DNA of 47,349 bases from assembly GCF_022427965.1 (NCBI RefSeq), contig NZ_JAKTTI010000034.1, forward strand, positions 1 through 47,349, given 5' to 3'. Source of the DNA: Fredinandcohnia quinoae. Lineage in GTDB: Bacteria; Bacillota; Bacilli; Bacillales; Bacillaceae_L. This document shows positions 15,967-23,465 of the stretch, piece after piece. Both the position numbers and the translations under genes were made by a program. Positions within the stretch are counted from its first letter, which is position 1. Every line of letters starts with the position of its first letter. The notes beneath the pieces were generated by a model that saw only the letters and a list, made by a program, of their open reading frames with translations, had not been told where the DNA came from and did not search any database.

Positions 15967-16533
15967 ATGAAAATTGTCGCACTAGCCGGGTCGATCATAG
16001 GTTCTAAGACAAAAACAGCCATGCTTAAAACGGTGGAAATTTTTGCTCAAAAATACCCTGAACATGAAGTCACACTTTTAGATTTAGCCGAATACAAAGT
16101 GGAATTTAGTGATGGGCGTAATTACTTTGAATATGAGGGAGATACGAAATATGTGACAGAGACAATAATGTCAGCAGATGCAATTATTATTGGAACACCA
16201 ACATTCCAAGCATCCATTCCGGCAACACTGAAGAACATCTTCGACTTACTACCAGTTAACGCTTTCCGTGACAAAGTCGTTAGTAGTATTGTGACAGCTG
16301 GTACAGCAAAGCATTATTTAATGGTGGAGCAACAATTAAAACCAATCTTAGCATATATGAAAGCTCATATCGTTCCAACATATGTATTTATTGAAGAGAA
16401 AGATTTCATTCGTAAGGAAATTGTGAATGATGATATCCTTTTCCGTCTAGAACGTTTAGTTGAAGATACAGTGTTAACAGTTGAAGCTTTCGAGGGTATT
16501 CGGATGAAAAAAGACGAAGAATATGATTTTTAA
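15967..16533 (+). CDS. NADPH-dependent FMN reductase
   Basis: 188 residues with a flavodoxin-like fold. LAGSIIGSKTKTAMLK binds the FMN phosphate, IIIGTPTFQASIPATLKNIFDLLP forms the flavin loop, and TAGTAKHYL completes it. It reduces free FMN with NAD(P)H for the preceding luciferase-like monooxygenase. Its ATG lies one base after that gene's stop, with AAAGGGGAAAATAAC as ribosome site inside its end. It is the last gene of the MarR operon. Confidence 0.85.
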   Translation: MKIVALAGSIIGSKTKTAMLKTVEIFAQKYPEHEVTLLDLAEYKVEFSDGRNYFEYEGDTKYVTETIMSADAIIIGTPTFQASIPATLKNIFDLLPVNAFRDKVVSSIVTAGTAKHYLMVEQQLKPILAYMKAHIVPTYVFIEEKDFIRKEIVNDDILFRLERLVEDTVLTVEAFEGIRMKKDEEYDF

Positions 16534-16562
16534 GGATCGTCTTGAGATATAGTATATGTTTG

Positions 16563-16585
16563 CCCCCAGTCTAAAACACTGGGGG
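16563..16585. terminator. GC-rich hairpin after the FMN reductase
   Basis: A perfect 8-bp stem CCCCCAGT / ACTGGGGG with a seven-base loop (CTAAAAC). There is no T run on the plus strand, so termination would be weak or need help. It also lies downstream of the convergent DUF1284 gene. Confidence 0.5.
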
Positions 16586-16610
16586 TGGACACTACATAAA
16601 CCATGGTTCA

Positions 16611-17027
16611 TCATTTTACTTCTCTTAATCTCTTTCCTTCAAGAATGTCTTGAATTCCTTCTTCACATACACCGTAGGAGCGCCAGGAACAGGTTTCACA
16701 GACAAGCCGAATATCGGAGGGGATAACATGTTTTCGGACGCAGGATTCAATATCCTCCCATTTTAGTGTTAGTCCGATTTTCAGTCCCAATTTCTCTAAA
16801 ATAACAGCATCTCTTTCATAGATTTCGTCGTCCTGACAGTGGTATTTACCTGAGTTGGGGTACTTTTCACATAGTTGGTCTGGTCCTTTTACAATTTCAA
16901 TATAGGTGCTTGGGTTGTTTCGTAAGGTTTGATGCATCCGAGTCATATTTTCCGCGTATTCTTTCGAATAGCCCATTCCCCGATAGCCCAACAGGCAAAA
17001 AAGGTGATGTCCTCGTAGCTTATACAT
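16611..17027 (-). CDS. DUF1284 domain protein
   Basis: 138 residues. It begins YKLRGHHLFCLLGYRGMGYS, the signature of DUF1284. Six further cysteines (QLCEKYP, YHCQDDE, ESCVRKH, LVCETCSW, GVCEEG) suggest metal or iron-sulfur binding, which is inference. The biochemical role of the family is not established. ATG 17027 follows AGGAGAAAAAA. It is a single-gene unit, convergent with the MarR operon. Confidence 0.85.
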   Translation of the reverse strand: MYKLRGHHLFCLLGYRGMGYSKEYAENMTRMHQTLRNNPSTYIEIVKGPDQLCEKYPNSGKYHCQDDEIYERDAVILEKLGLKIGLTLKWEDIESCVRKHVIPSDIRLVCETCSWRSYGVCEEGIQDILEGKRLREVK

Positions 17028-17204
17028 TTTTTTCTCCTAGTTTGATAGTTTTAGTTACGCATAATTGTTAACCCAAATAAATTATAAGTTTACATATTTA
17101 TTATAGCAAATGTATGAAAAAAAGATATGATAATTCATCTAGAGGTTCTAGGTCAACAGAATTCTGAACGATCTAAAAGGAGGCCCTACTATTTCTACCG
17201 GTTG

Positions 17205-17840
17205 CTATTTAATATCCTTTATTTTTCCCAGATCCCCACTGCATAAAGTTTCTAGATTATCAAAAATTTTTCGATCAGACCAATCCCACCATTTAATGGT
17301 AAGGAGATAATCGATGAGTTCGTCATCAAATCTTTTCTTCATTATTTTGCACGGATTCCCGCCTGCAATATGGTAAGGGGGAACATCCTTGACAACGACA
17401 GAATTAGCCGCAATGATTGCTCCATCACCAATATGCACTCCGGGCATTACGGTGACATTTTGACCAATCCATACATCATTTCCAATTACAGTATCACCTT
17501 TAAAGGGTAAGTCTGCCAAGGTTGGGGTCGATTTCTCCCAACCATTTCCCATAATATTAAATGGATAGGTAGTGACACTACACATTCTATGGTTTGCCCC
17601 ATTCATAATAAATTCAATACCCTTTGCAATTGCGCAAAATTTTCCGATAATCAGTTTATCTCCAATAAATTCATAGTGATGCGTGACATGGTCTTCAAAC
17701 TTTTCAGCACCGTTAATGTCATCATAATAGGTATAGTCACCGATCATAATATTTGAACGTGTTACAACATTTTTAATATAGCATATACTTTTAATTGCCT
17801 CATTCGGGTAGATTGCATTCGGATTAGGTCCGTAATTCAT
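17205..17840 (-). CDS. Vat-like streptogramin A / xenobiotic O-acetyltransferase
   Basis: 211 residues of left-handed beta-helix hexapeptide repeats. It contains GDKLIIGKFCAIAKGIEFIMNGANHRM, with the catalytic-type His84, and then GNDVWIGQNVTVMPGVHIGDGAIIAANSVV, PPYHIAGGNP and KWWDWS. Order and length match Vat and CatB-type acetyltransferases that inactivate streptogramin A or chloramphenicol with acetyl-CoA. I place the start at ATG 17840 because GGAGGGATTTTAT precedes it; the ATG at 17855 overlaps that site. Whether it gives resistance or acetylates another molecule cannot be read from sequence. No mobile element adjoins it. Confidence 0.8.
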   Translation of the reverse strand: MNYGPNPNAIYPNEAIKSICYIKNVVTRSNIMIGDYTYYDDINGAEKFEDHVTHHYEFIGDKLIIGKFCAIAKGIEFIMNGANHRMCSVTTYPFNIMGNGWEKSTPTLADLPFKGDTVIGNDVWIGQNVTVMPGVHIGDGAIIAANSVVVKDVPPYHIAGGNPCKIMKKRFDDELIDYLLTIKWWDWSDRKIFDNLETLCSGDLGKIKDIK

Positions 17841-18085
17841 ATAAAATCCCTCCATTGTTTTTTGACATTAATAATGTGTTTCGATAAGTTAATATCATTA
17901 TGGCAGTTTAAAAAATGGGTAGCAATTGTTTTAATAAGTGCAAATTCTTTTTATGCTAATGAAGCAGATTAATATAAGAGAGAGATAGCTCCCATGTCGA
18001 GTTTGAACGAAAATATAATGTAACATAATAATAATAATTAATCCTATGTGATATATTAAAAAAATAGCCAAAAGGAGCACCATTC

Positions 18086-18574
18086 ATGAAAAAAAGGATA
18101 TGGCATTTTTTTGTAAACGTATTAGCAGCTTCAATAATAACACCTTACAAAATAAGAAAACTCATTTATACAAAAGCAGGGTTTAAAATACAAACGGATA
18201 ACATTTTCAGCAATTGTTACTTTGAATCGAACAAAGTAATAATTGGAGAAAACTCCTTTGTTAACAGTAAATGCCACTTCGAAAATGAAGATTTTGTTGA
18301 GATTGGAAGGAATTGTAGCATTGCATTTCAAGTTGTTTTTTGTGCTAATTCACATAAGTTTGGTAGTGCTAATCAGCGTGCTGGAGAACACATTTCACTA
18401 CCTATTAAAATAGGGGATGGCTGCTGGATTGGTGCAAGAGTAATGATCTTACCAGGAGTAACAATTGGAGATGGCTGTATCATCGCTGCTGGCTCAGTAG
18501 TAACGAAAGATTGTGAACCTAACGGAATATTTGCTGGTGTCCCTGCAAAAAGAATTAAAGATCTTCCGTTGTGA
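18086..18574 (+). CDS. Hexapeptide-repeat acyltransferase (maltose O-acetyltransferase-like)
   Basis: 162 residues. A basic N-terminal helix is followed by left-handed beta-helix repeats: FCANSHKFG with the likely catalytic His, then [33 protein letters not shown] and [15 protein letters not shown]. These are features of sugar and cell-envelope O-acetyltransferases. It is shorter at the N terminus than classical maltose acetyltransferases. ATG follows AAAGGAGCACC. It is divergent from the Vat-like gene with 245 bases between them. The substrate is unknown, perhaps a surface polysaccharide. Confidence 0.8.
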   Translation: MKKRIWHFFVNVLAASIITPYKIRKLIYTKAGFKIQTDNIFSNCYFESNKVIIGENSFVNSKCHFENEDFVEIGRNCSIAFQVVFCANSHKFGSANQRAGEHISLPIKIGDGCWIGARVMILPGVTIGDGCIIAAGSVVTKDCEPNGIFAGVPAKRIKDLPL

Positions 18575-18692
18575 AGGTCTATATCGTAAGCTATTGTGAA
18601 GTAATGTACTCAAGCTAGCAAGTAGAATTGTTAAAAAGAAAGAATTAGTCAGTGTAGAAAGATAAATGTAAAATCTTAAATTAGGTAAAGCG

Positions 18693-18727
18693 AGCGATTC
18701 TTGACAAATCAAGGGTCGTTTTTTCTT
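18693..18727 (+). terminator. Intrinsic terminator after the hexapeptide acyltransferase
   Basis: A 12-bp stem with several G-T pairs (AGCGATTCTTGA / TCAAGGGTCGTT), a CAAA loop and a T run. Confidence 0.7.
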
Positions 18728-19088
18728 ATTAAAGAAATTATTAGTGGAAGCAGAGGAATTAGTAAAGTTAATGAAGAATTAAAAGACAAGTATTCTATTC
18801 TAACCTTGCAACTAGCATACCCTCCTTACCCAATTAATCCTCAAAAGGAAATACGCTTACATTCTTAATTGAATCGTGGGTAATTAGTACTCCTACTTCA
18901 GATCTTATTTATTATGATTCGGTCCTTTAGTTATGGAAAAAATAGTTATTTTTTACTCTTTCAAACAGGATAATAAAACTATTACAATTATGTTGTTATT
19001 GGTAAAAAAATCATAATGGTTGGATAATCTTACCATGGTTTTTGAAATAATTGATTGTACGATAGCTGATTAAGAGGGGGCAGGTTTA
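18728..19088. other. Intergenic stretch without a supported gene
   Basis: An open frame of about 45 codons ending at 18868 (ISGSRGISKVNEELKDKYS...) has no start codon and no ribosome site. It may be a gene fragment or chance. The rest is AT-rich. The ribosome site GAGGGGG at 19074-19080 belongs to the next gene. Confidence 0.4.
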
Positions 19089-19781
19089 TTGGTTTTTGAG
19101 ACGTTGTTTAGTAAAGTTTTTATCATTTTGACAATCCAATTATTAATCACATTTATTTTCTGCATTCTAACTATTGGATATTTTAAGCTCGCTTATCGGA
19201 AAGGTGCTTCATGGATAGGGGCAACAAATAATCAAAAGGGACAGAAAGATTTACATATAAATTGGAGTGTCATTAAACCTTATTTTTATCTTTTTTTGGT
19301 AGCGAATATCGCTGTATTTATTGCTCTATTGTTTAATCGTGACAACATTAACATTTCGATTTTATTGTTTTCAATATGGTCGATCTTAAATGGAATTCAA
19401 GTAGCGTTAGGACTTATATCTGTTGATGAAAATTTGGGAATGAAAGTGCTTGGTATTACAGTTTCTGTTACATTTGGAACAGCGTTAATTGGGCTATACT
19501 CAGGTGTGGATTTTAGCTTCATGGGTAAATTTTTATTGATTGCTTTAATTCTTCTGGTAATCGTGAATATTGTGCGTTTATTTATTCGTATCGATGGGAT
19601 AAAACGCAAAGTTATTTCAATTTTCGGTATTGTATTATTTACGTTATATCTGATTTACGATTTCAATAAAATCACATTAAGGGAAAATACATGGCTTAAT
19701 GCACTAGATATCAGCATCGACCTGTATCTAGATATCTTAAACCTATTTTTATATCTATTAGATTTTTTTAGTAATAAATGA
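19089..19781 (+). CDS. Bax-inhibitor-1-like multi-pass membrane protein
   Basis: 230 residues with about six to seven membrane spans. The C-terminal pattern LYLIYDFNKI...NALDISIDLYLDILNLFLYLLDFF matches the last two helices of the Bax inhibitor-1 / YbhL family (calcium-leak-type membrane proteins), including the conserved YD pair. The N-terminal part is divergent and carries a loop with KGASWIGATNNQKGQK. Start is TTG 19089, eight bases after GAGGGGGCA; no ATG fits. It is a single gene with a strong terminator. Function is inferred from the C-terminal half only. Confidence 0.6.
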   Translation: MVFETLFSKVFIILTIQLLITFIFCILTIGYFKLAYRKGASWIGATNNQKGQKDLHINWSVIKPYFYLFLVANIAVFIALLFNRDNINISILLFSIWSILNGIQVALGLISVDENLGMKVLGITVSVTFGTALIGLYSGVDFSFMGKFLLIALILLVIVNIVRLFIRIDGIKRKVISIFGIVLFTLYLIYDFNKITLRENTWLNALDISIDLYLDILNLFLYLLDFFSNK

Positions 19782-19824
19782 TAAATTTCTAGTTTGGTAG
19801 GGAAAATGAATATCACTAACGAAT

Positions 19825-19881
19825 AAGAGGTAACTTCCCCATAATCCTTGGAATGTTGATGGGAGGTTACCTCTTTTTTTG
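19825..19881 (+). terminator. Strong intrinsic terminator after the Bax-inhibitor-like gene
   Basis: A stem of about 17 bp (AAGAGGTAACTTCCCCAT / ATGGGAGGTTACCTCTT) with one bulge, followed by eight T residues. Confidence 0.85.
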
Positions 19882-19943
19882 AAGATTAGTAGGCTCAAGG
19901 GACAAATAAATGGAAATAATTTTACCCTTTTTGGTCGAATTTT

Positions 19944-19952
19944 TGATATAAT
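19944..19952 (+). promoter_or_regulatory. Extended -10 promoter of the DUF4062 unit
   Basis: TGATATAAT is a consensus extended -10 (TGnTATAAT). No good -35 lies 17 bases upstream, as expected for extended -10 promoters. It is about 110 bases before the DUF4062 start and after the preceding terminator, so the two-gene unit has its own promoter. Confidence 0.5.
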
Positions 19953-20062
19953 TAATTATAAGAACAAATATTCGCACGTTTTAAAAAGGGGCATTTTAGC
20001 CGAAAATTCCGAGCCTAGGAATAACCAAAAAATAGCATTTCTATCCAAAGGGGGATGTGTAA

Positions 20063-21274
20063 TTGAATATTGATGTTACCAAAATTTTCATTAGTTCTTC
20101 CTCTCAGCAAACCCTTCAATCTCTAAGAGAAAGAATTAAATCCGCTTTAGAAAATACTGGTCATGAAACTGTTATGTATGAATATGGAGATATGGGTCTG
20201 TATACGAATGACCCAAACCAGGATTGTTTAGACAGGGTAAAAGATAGTGACGTACTCGTTTTGTTCATTTCTAATAGAGCAGGTAGTTTGAGCCGTAGCA
20301 ATCCTAATATTACGATTACATATGCAGAATTTATTACTGCGTTAATGAATGATAAAATTGTCATCCCGGTCGTGGAAACACAAATACTTACCTTTTATAA
20401 GGAACATATAAAAGATGAATTAGATCGGGCTATTAACAAATTTGAGGAAGAGCATGATCACGAACCAAGATACACTTATCCAATCGTTAAAGCCCTATTG
20501 GATAAACATAAAAGTAAAAATACTGTCTTTCATAATAAAATCAAGGGAATGTCTGTTGATGATTTTATATGGGCATTTGTCCATGATTGCTATAAAATGA
20601 CGAGATGGACTTATAATTACAACATAGCTGATACCCCTGATCTTTGTAATTTTCTTTTAAAAGTGTTAAGTCAAGTCTTACGAAAAAGCACAAAATTTTA
20701 TCTTCATGAAAAAGAAATCACTCAAAACCTTATGCTTTATGATGAACTTTCAGTGTATCAGGACTCTGTATCTAATTTTATGAAATGTATTAAGAACTCA
20801 ACACTCAACTTACCGTTATTTTTTAAAACTTTAACCTTGTATTTACCAAGCCAATCAATATATGATCCTTACAGTGATTTCGCGGAACATCCTAAACCAA
20901 TTGTGAATATTTCTGAATGTAAAGCAATTACACTATATAAACGAAATAATGATGTCTTAACTTTGGTTGATTCATATGGCTGCAATACACCAACTTTGGA
21001 ATTTGAAAAAGAGGATAAGCATTCATTTGTTGCTCAAACTTATAATAAAGATATGAAACATCAAGAACATATTTTTTACTCTGAAGATAAACAAATGATA
21101 TATTTGACAAAAAAAGTAGGAGAATTAGTTTTGTCTTGTCATTTTCAATTGTCAGAGGTATGGTCGAGTCGTCGAGTTAACAGCTATGAAAATGATATTG
21201 TAAGTGCTATAATGGAGAAAAGGCAACCATTTGATTTTGCAATAGATCTTTTAGGAGGGATGTTAAATGAGTAA
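20063..21274 (+). CDS. DUF4062 (TIR-like) protein with a GAF-like C-terminal region
   Basis: 403 residues. Residues 5-110 are a DUF4062 domain: VTKIFISSSSQQTLQSLRERI, then GHETVMYEYGD, then DCLDRVKDSDVLVLFISNRAG and TYAEFITALMNDKIVIPVVE. This Rossmann-like fold is related to TIR domains and is often the N-terminal module of bacterial NLR-like and defence proteins. A helical middle (about 110-280) leads to a strand-rich C terminus (ITLYKRNNDVLTLVDSYGC...LVLSCHFQL) that resembles a GAF sensor; this is inference. Start is TTG 20063 behind AAAGGGGGA. It overlaps the next small gene by eight bases, so the two are translationally coupled. The product is cytoplasmic. Confidence 0.75.
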   Translation: MNIDVTKIFISSSSQQTLQSLRERIKSALENTGHETVMYEYGDMGLYTNDPNQDCLDRVKDSDVLVLFISNRAGSLSRSNPNITITYAEFITALMNDKIVIPVVETQILTFYKEHIKDELDRAINKFEEEHDHEPRYTYPIVKALLDKHKSKNTVFHNKIKGMSVDDFIWAFVHDCYKMTRWTYNYNIADTPDLCNFLLKVLSQVLRKSTKFYLHEKEITQNLMLYDELSVYQDSVSNFMKCIKNSTLNLPLFFKTLTLYLPSQSIYDPYSDFAEHPKPIVNISECKAITLYKRNNDVLTLVDSYGCNTPTLEFEKEDKHSFVAQTYNKDMKHQEHIFYSEDKQMIYLTKKVGELVLSCHFQLSEVWSSRRVNSYENDIVSAIMEKRQPFDFAIDLLGGMLNE

Positions 21275-21452
21275 GGATAATGTGGTTTATATTGGTTCCA
21301 CTCCAAAGCATCTAACTCGTATCGCAAAAGAAACGAATATGAGAAAAAATTCCGAAAACAATAGACGATTACTTGAATCACTTGGATACTATAATCATTC
21401 AAATACACACGAAAAAGCACCAGGCGGTATGGTAACTGTGAAAAAAGCGTGA
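21267..21452 (+). CDS. 61-residue partner of the DUF4062 protein
   Basis: Starts with ATG overlapping the DUF4062 stop (ATGAGTAA), with AGGAGGGATGTTA as ribosome site, so expression is coupled. It is basic and soluble: an N-terminal NVVYIGSTPKHLTRIAKE segment, a helical NSENNRRLLESLGYY, and a flexible Gly/Val tail ending VKKA. No known domain. The stop codon lies in the ascending arm of the terminator. A binding partner, inhibitor or antitoxin-type role is only inferred from the operon layout. Confidence 0.6.
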   Translation: MSKDNVVYIGSTPKHLTRIAKETNMRKNSENNRRLLESLGYYNHSNTHEKAPGGMVTVKKA

Positions 21453-21470
21453 GATTCCCACGCTTTTTTT
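21441..21470. terminator. Bidirectional terminator between convergent genes
   Basis: Stem AAAAAAGCGTG / CACGCTTTTTT (11 bp) with an AGATTCC loop, giving T runs on both strands. It serves the DUF4062 unit and the 97-residue minus-strand gene. Confidence 0.8.
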
Positions 21471-21510
21471 ATTTCTCGACCTATAGGGGGTTATAGCATG
21501 GTGATTTTTC

Positions 21511-21804
21511 TTAAATTGTAAAATTAACTTCTCCATCCTCATTTATTTCAACAGTTGTATAGCTCTCAAATGTCTTCATGTTTGTGATTTCGTGTTCAAA
21601 GGGACTTGCAAAATTCCTCATATACTGGTTATATACTTCAGGATTTTTAACAATATGATAAAAAAAGGTCTTTTTTCCTTCATCTTCATTTATTGATCTA
21701 AATAAAAATTTATTATCAAATTGCTCTTTAAACCATTCTCTAGCTTCCTCATGATTATTGAAATTAGGCATACGTTCACTTATGAAATGTTGATCATTGT
21801 CCAT
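21511..21804 (-). CDS. Hypothetical protein, 97 residues
   Basis: Small acidic soluble protein (MDNDQHFISERMPNF start; SYTTVEINEDGEVNFTI end) with a helical middle (HEEAREWFKEQFDNK). The ATG at 21804 lies nine bases after GAAAGGG. A GTG at 21813 would overlap that ribosome site and is rejected. I do not recognise a family. It is convergent with the DUF4062 unit and divergent from the XRE gene, so it is a one-gene unit. Confidence 0.6.
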   Translation of the reverse strand: MDNDQHFISERMPNFNNHEEAREWFKEQFDNKFLFRSINEDEGKKTFFYHIVKNPEVYNQYMRNFASPFEHEITNMKTFESYTTVEINEDGEVNFTI

Positions 21805-21977
21805 TGAAAACACCCTTTCATTTTCTTAGCATTTAGTATGTCCGCCACATACCATTCAATTCGTATATAAAGCGTAGAATACGCCTGTAACCAATGGTTT
21901 GCATAAAAGAACTTATTAGGTGCTGGTGCAAATAACTATACATTGATAAGCTAAAAATAAAAGGGAGGAATACAAAC

Positions 21978-22652
21978 ATGAATTTATCTAGTAAAATTCA
22001 AGTATTAAGGAAAAAGAATGGTTTTTCCCAGGAGGAACTTGCGGAGAAATTAGGTGTATCAAGACAAGCTGTTGGAAAATGGGAATGTAATCAAACACTA
22101 CCCGACATCGATAATTTGATACGCCTCAGTGCGATATTTAATATTACAATAGATCGTTTAGTCAAAGATGATGATCAATGTAATAAACTAATTGAAGAAA
22201 AAGGTAGGCATGATATCGATATACTTATTGATTTTTTGATTAAAGCAAAAAAAGAAACGTATGCAGGTGGAAAGGGAGAGGTTGACTCTTCAAGACCACA
22301 TTCGAATGATCTGCAGTTTGAAGAAGGAGCCTATTTATATTACGATACATATCTCGGTGGGGAGTGCTTTGTAGGAGAAGAAGCAGTGTGGGTGAATAAC
22401 AAACCTATCTGGGCATTGAATTATTCAGGTCGTGTAATCGGTGATAATTTTAGTGGTGATTTTTTGAAAGAGGCACTTTCTATGGTCCCAAAAGAAATGC
22501 CGTATAGGGGACCCGGTTTTTTTCAGAAGGGTTTGTACAGTTATCACTGTAAAGTCGATGGAGAATTCTCTTGGTTTCAAGGATTTGAAGAAATTTACTA
22601 CAATGATCTGAAAATATATGAATGTTACATACATGGAGGAAAGATAAAATAA
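21978..22652 (+). CDS. XRE-family regulator with DUF5680-type C-terminal domain
   Basis: 224 residues. Residues 5-60 are a Cro/C1-type helix-turn-helix (LRKKNGFSQEELAEKLGVSRQAVGKWE). Residues about 75-220 form the domain with AKKETYAGGKGEVDSSRPHSNDLQFEEGAYLYYDTYLGGECFVGEEAVW, recognisable as DUF5680, which resembles a small effector-binding fold. ATG follows GGGAGGAATACAAAC. Such proteins are one-component regulators; the ligand and targets are unknown. The following DUF456 gene is 110 bases away and may have its own promoter. Confidence 0.8.
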   Translation: MNLSSKIQVLRKKNGFSQEELAEKLGVSRQAVGKWECNQTLPDIDNLIRLSAIFNITIDRLVKDDDQCNKLIEEKGRHDIDILIDFLIKAKKETYAGGKGEVDSSRPHSNDLQFEEGAYLYYDTYLGGECFVGEEAVWVNNKPIWALNYSGRVIGDNFSGDFLKEALSMVPKEMPYRGPGFFQKGLYSYHCKVDGEFSWFQGFEEIYYNDLKIYECYIHGGKIK

Positions 22653-22762
22653 AAGTTATGAGTAACTCAGGCCATCCTAAGTTGATTTTCCGATTTGCTA
22701 ATAGATTCTTTAATTCATTTATATTAAAATTCATAATGAACATACAAAGGCGGTGCTGATTT

Positions 22763-23245
22763 TTGGATATTGTACTTTGGATACTTATTATTGCATGCTT
22801 TATTGTTAGCTATGTAGGTCTTGTTTATCCAATCATTCCATCTGTGGTATTGATATGGATTGGGGCGTTGATTTATCATTTTGGAATTAATGCAAGTGAA
22901 CTAGGATGGATTACATGGACGATGCTTGTGTTAATGACAATCGTGTTGTTTGTCGCCGATTATTTAGCGAATCTTTATTTCGTTGATAAAGCAGGTGGTA
23001 CAAAATGGGGAACAAGAGCAGCGACAGTTGGGTTAATTGTCGGAAGCTTCATCATACCTCCATTTGGTGTAATCATCGTGCCATTTGCGCTAGTGTTGCT
23101 AGTTGAATTAATCCAAAAGAATACATTCAAACAGTCAATAAAAGTCGCTTTTGCAACTTTAGTTGCCTTTTTAAGTGGAACCTTCGCAAAAATCATCATT
23201 CAAACGATTATGATTATTGTATTTTTACTCGGAGTATTTGTGTAA
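22763..23245 (+). CDS. DUF456 family membrane protein
   Basis: 160 residues with four to five membrane spans and the DUF456 layout: YVGLVYPIIPSVVLIWIGALIYHF, then a second span ending DYLANLYFVDKAGGTKWGTRAATVGLIVG, then FGVIIVPFALVLLVELI and a last hydrophobic segment. The glycine-rich stretches act as helix-packing motifs. The role of the family is unknown. Start is TTG 22763 with AAAGGCGGTG before it. It is followed by a strong terminator. Confidence 0.8.
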   Translation: MDIVLWILIIACFIVSYVGLVYPIIPSVVLIWIGALIYHFGINASELGWITWTMLVLMTIVLFVADYLANLYFVDKAGGTKWGTRAATVGLIVGSFIIPPFGVIIVPFALVLLVELIQKNTFKQSIKVAFATLVAFLSGTFAKIIIQTIMIIVFLLGVFV

Positions 23246-23265
23246 TTATATACCATGTATAGTAG

Positions 23266-23313
23266 CCTGTCCTTTTAGTATGTTTATTATCTGAAGGACA
23301 GGCATTTTTTTTT
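23266..23313 (+). terminator. Intrinsic terminator after DUF456
   Basis: Stem CCTGTCCTT / AAGGACAGG, a 19-base loop and a run of nine T residues. Confidence 0.8.
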
Positions 23314-23465
23314 GAAACCTTTCGTATCTTCTATACGTAGAAAAGATTAGGACTTTTATACCTCCACATTGGTGGAGTCGTTACAAATAATGTGGGATAT
23401 TTGACTATATTTACTATCTTTTGCATATAGATTTTAAACAACTTTAAAGTAGAGGTATTACGTAT

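Noticed and set aside
18728-18870. Open frame ISGSRGISKVNEELKDKYS as a gene
   Set aside because: No start codon or ribosome site. The frame runs back through the preceding terminator.
19879-20073. 64-residue ORF before the DUF4062 gene
   Set aside because: It starts in the T tail of a terminator, has no ribosome site and overlaps the promoter of the DUF4062 unit.
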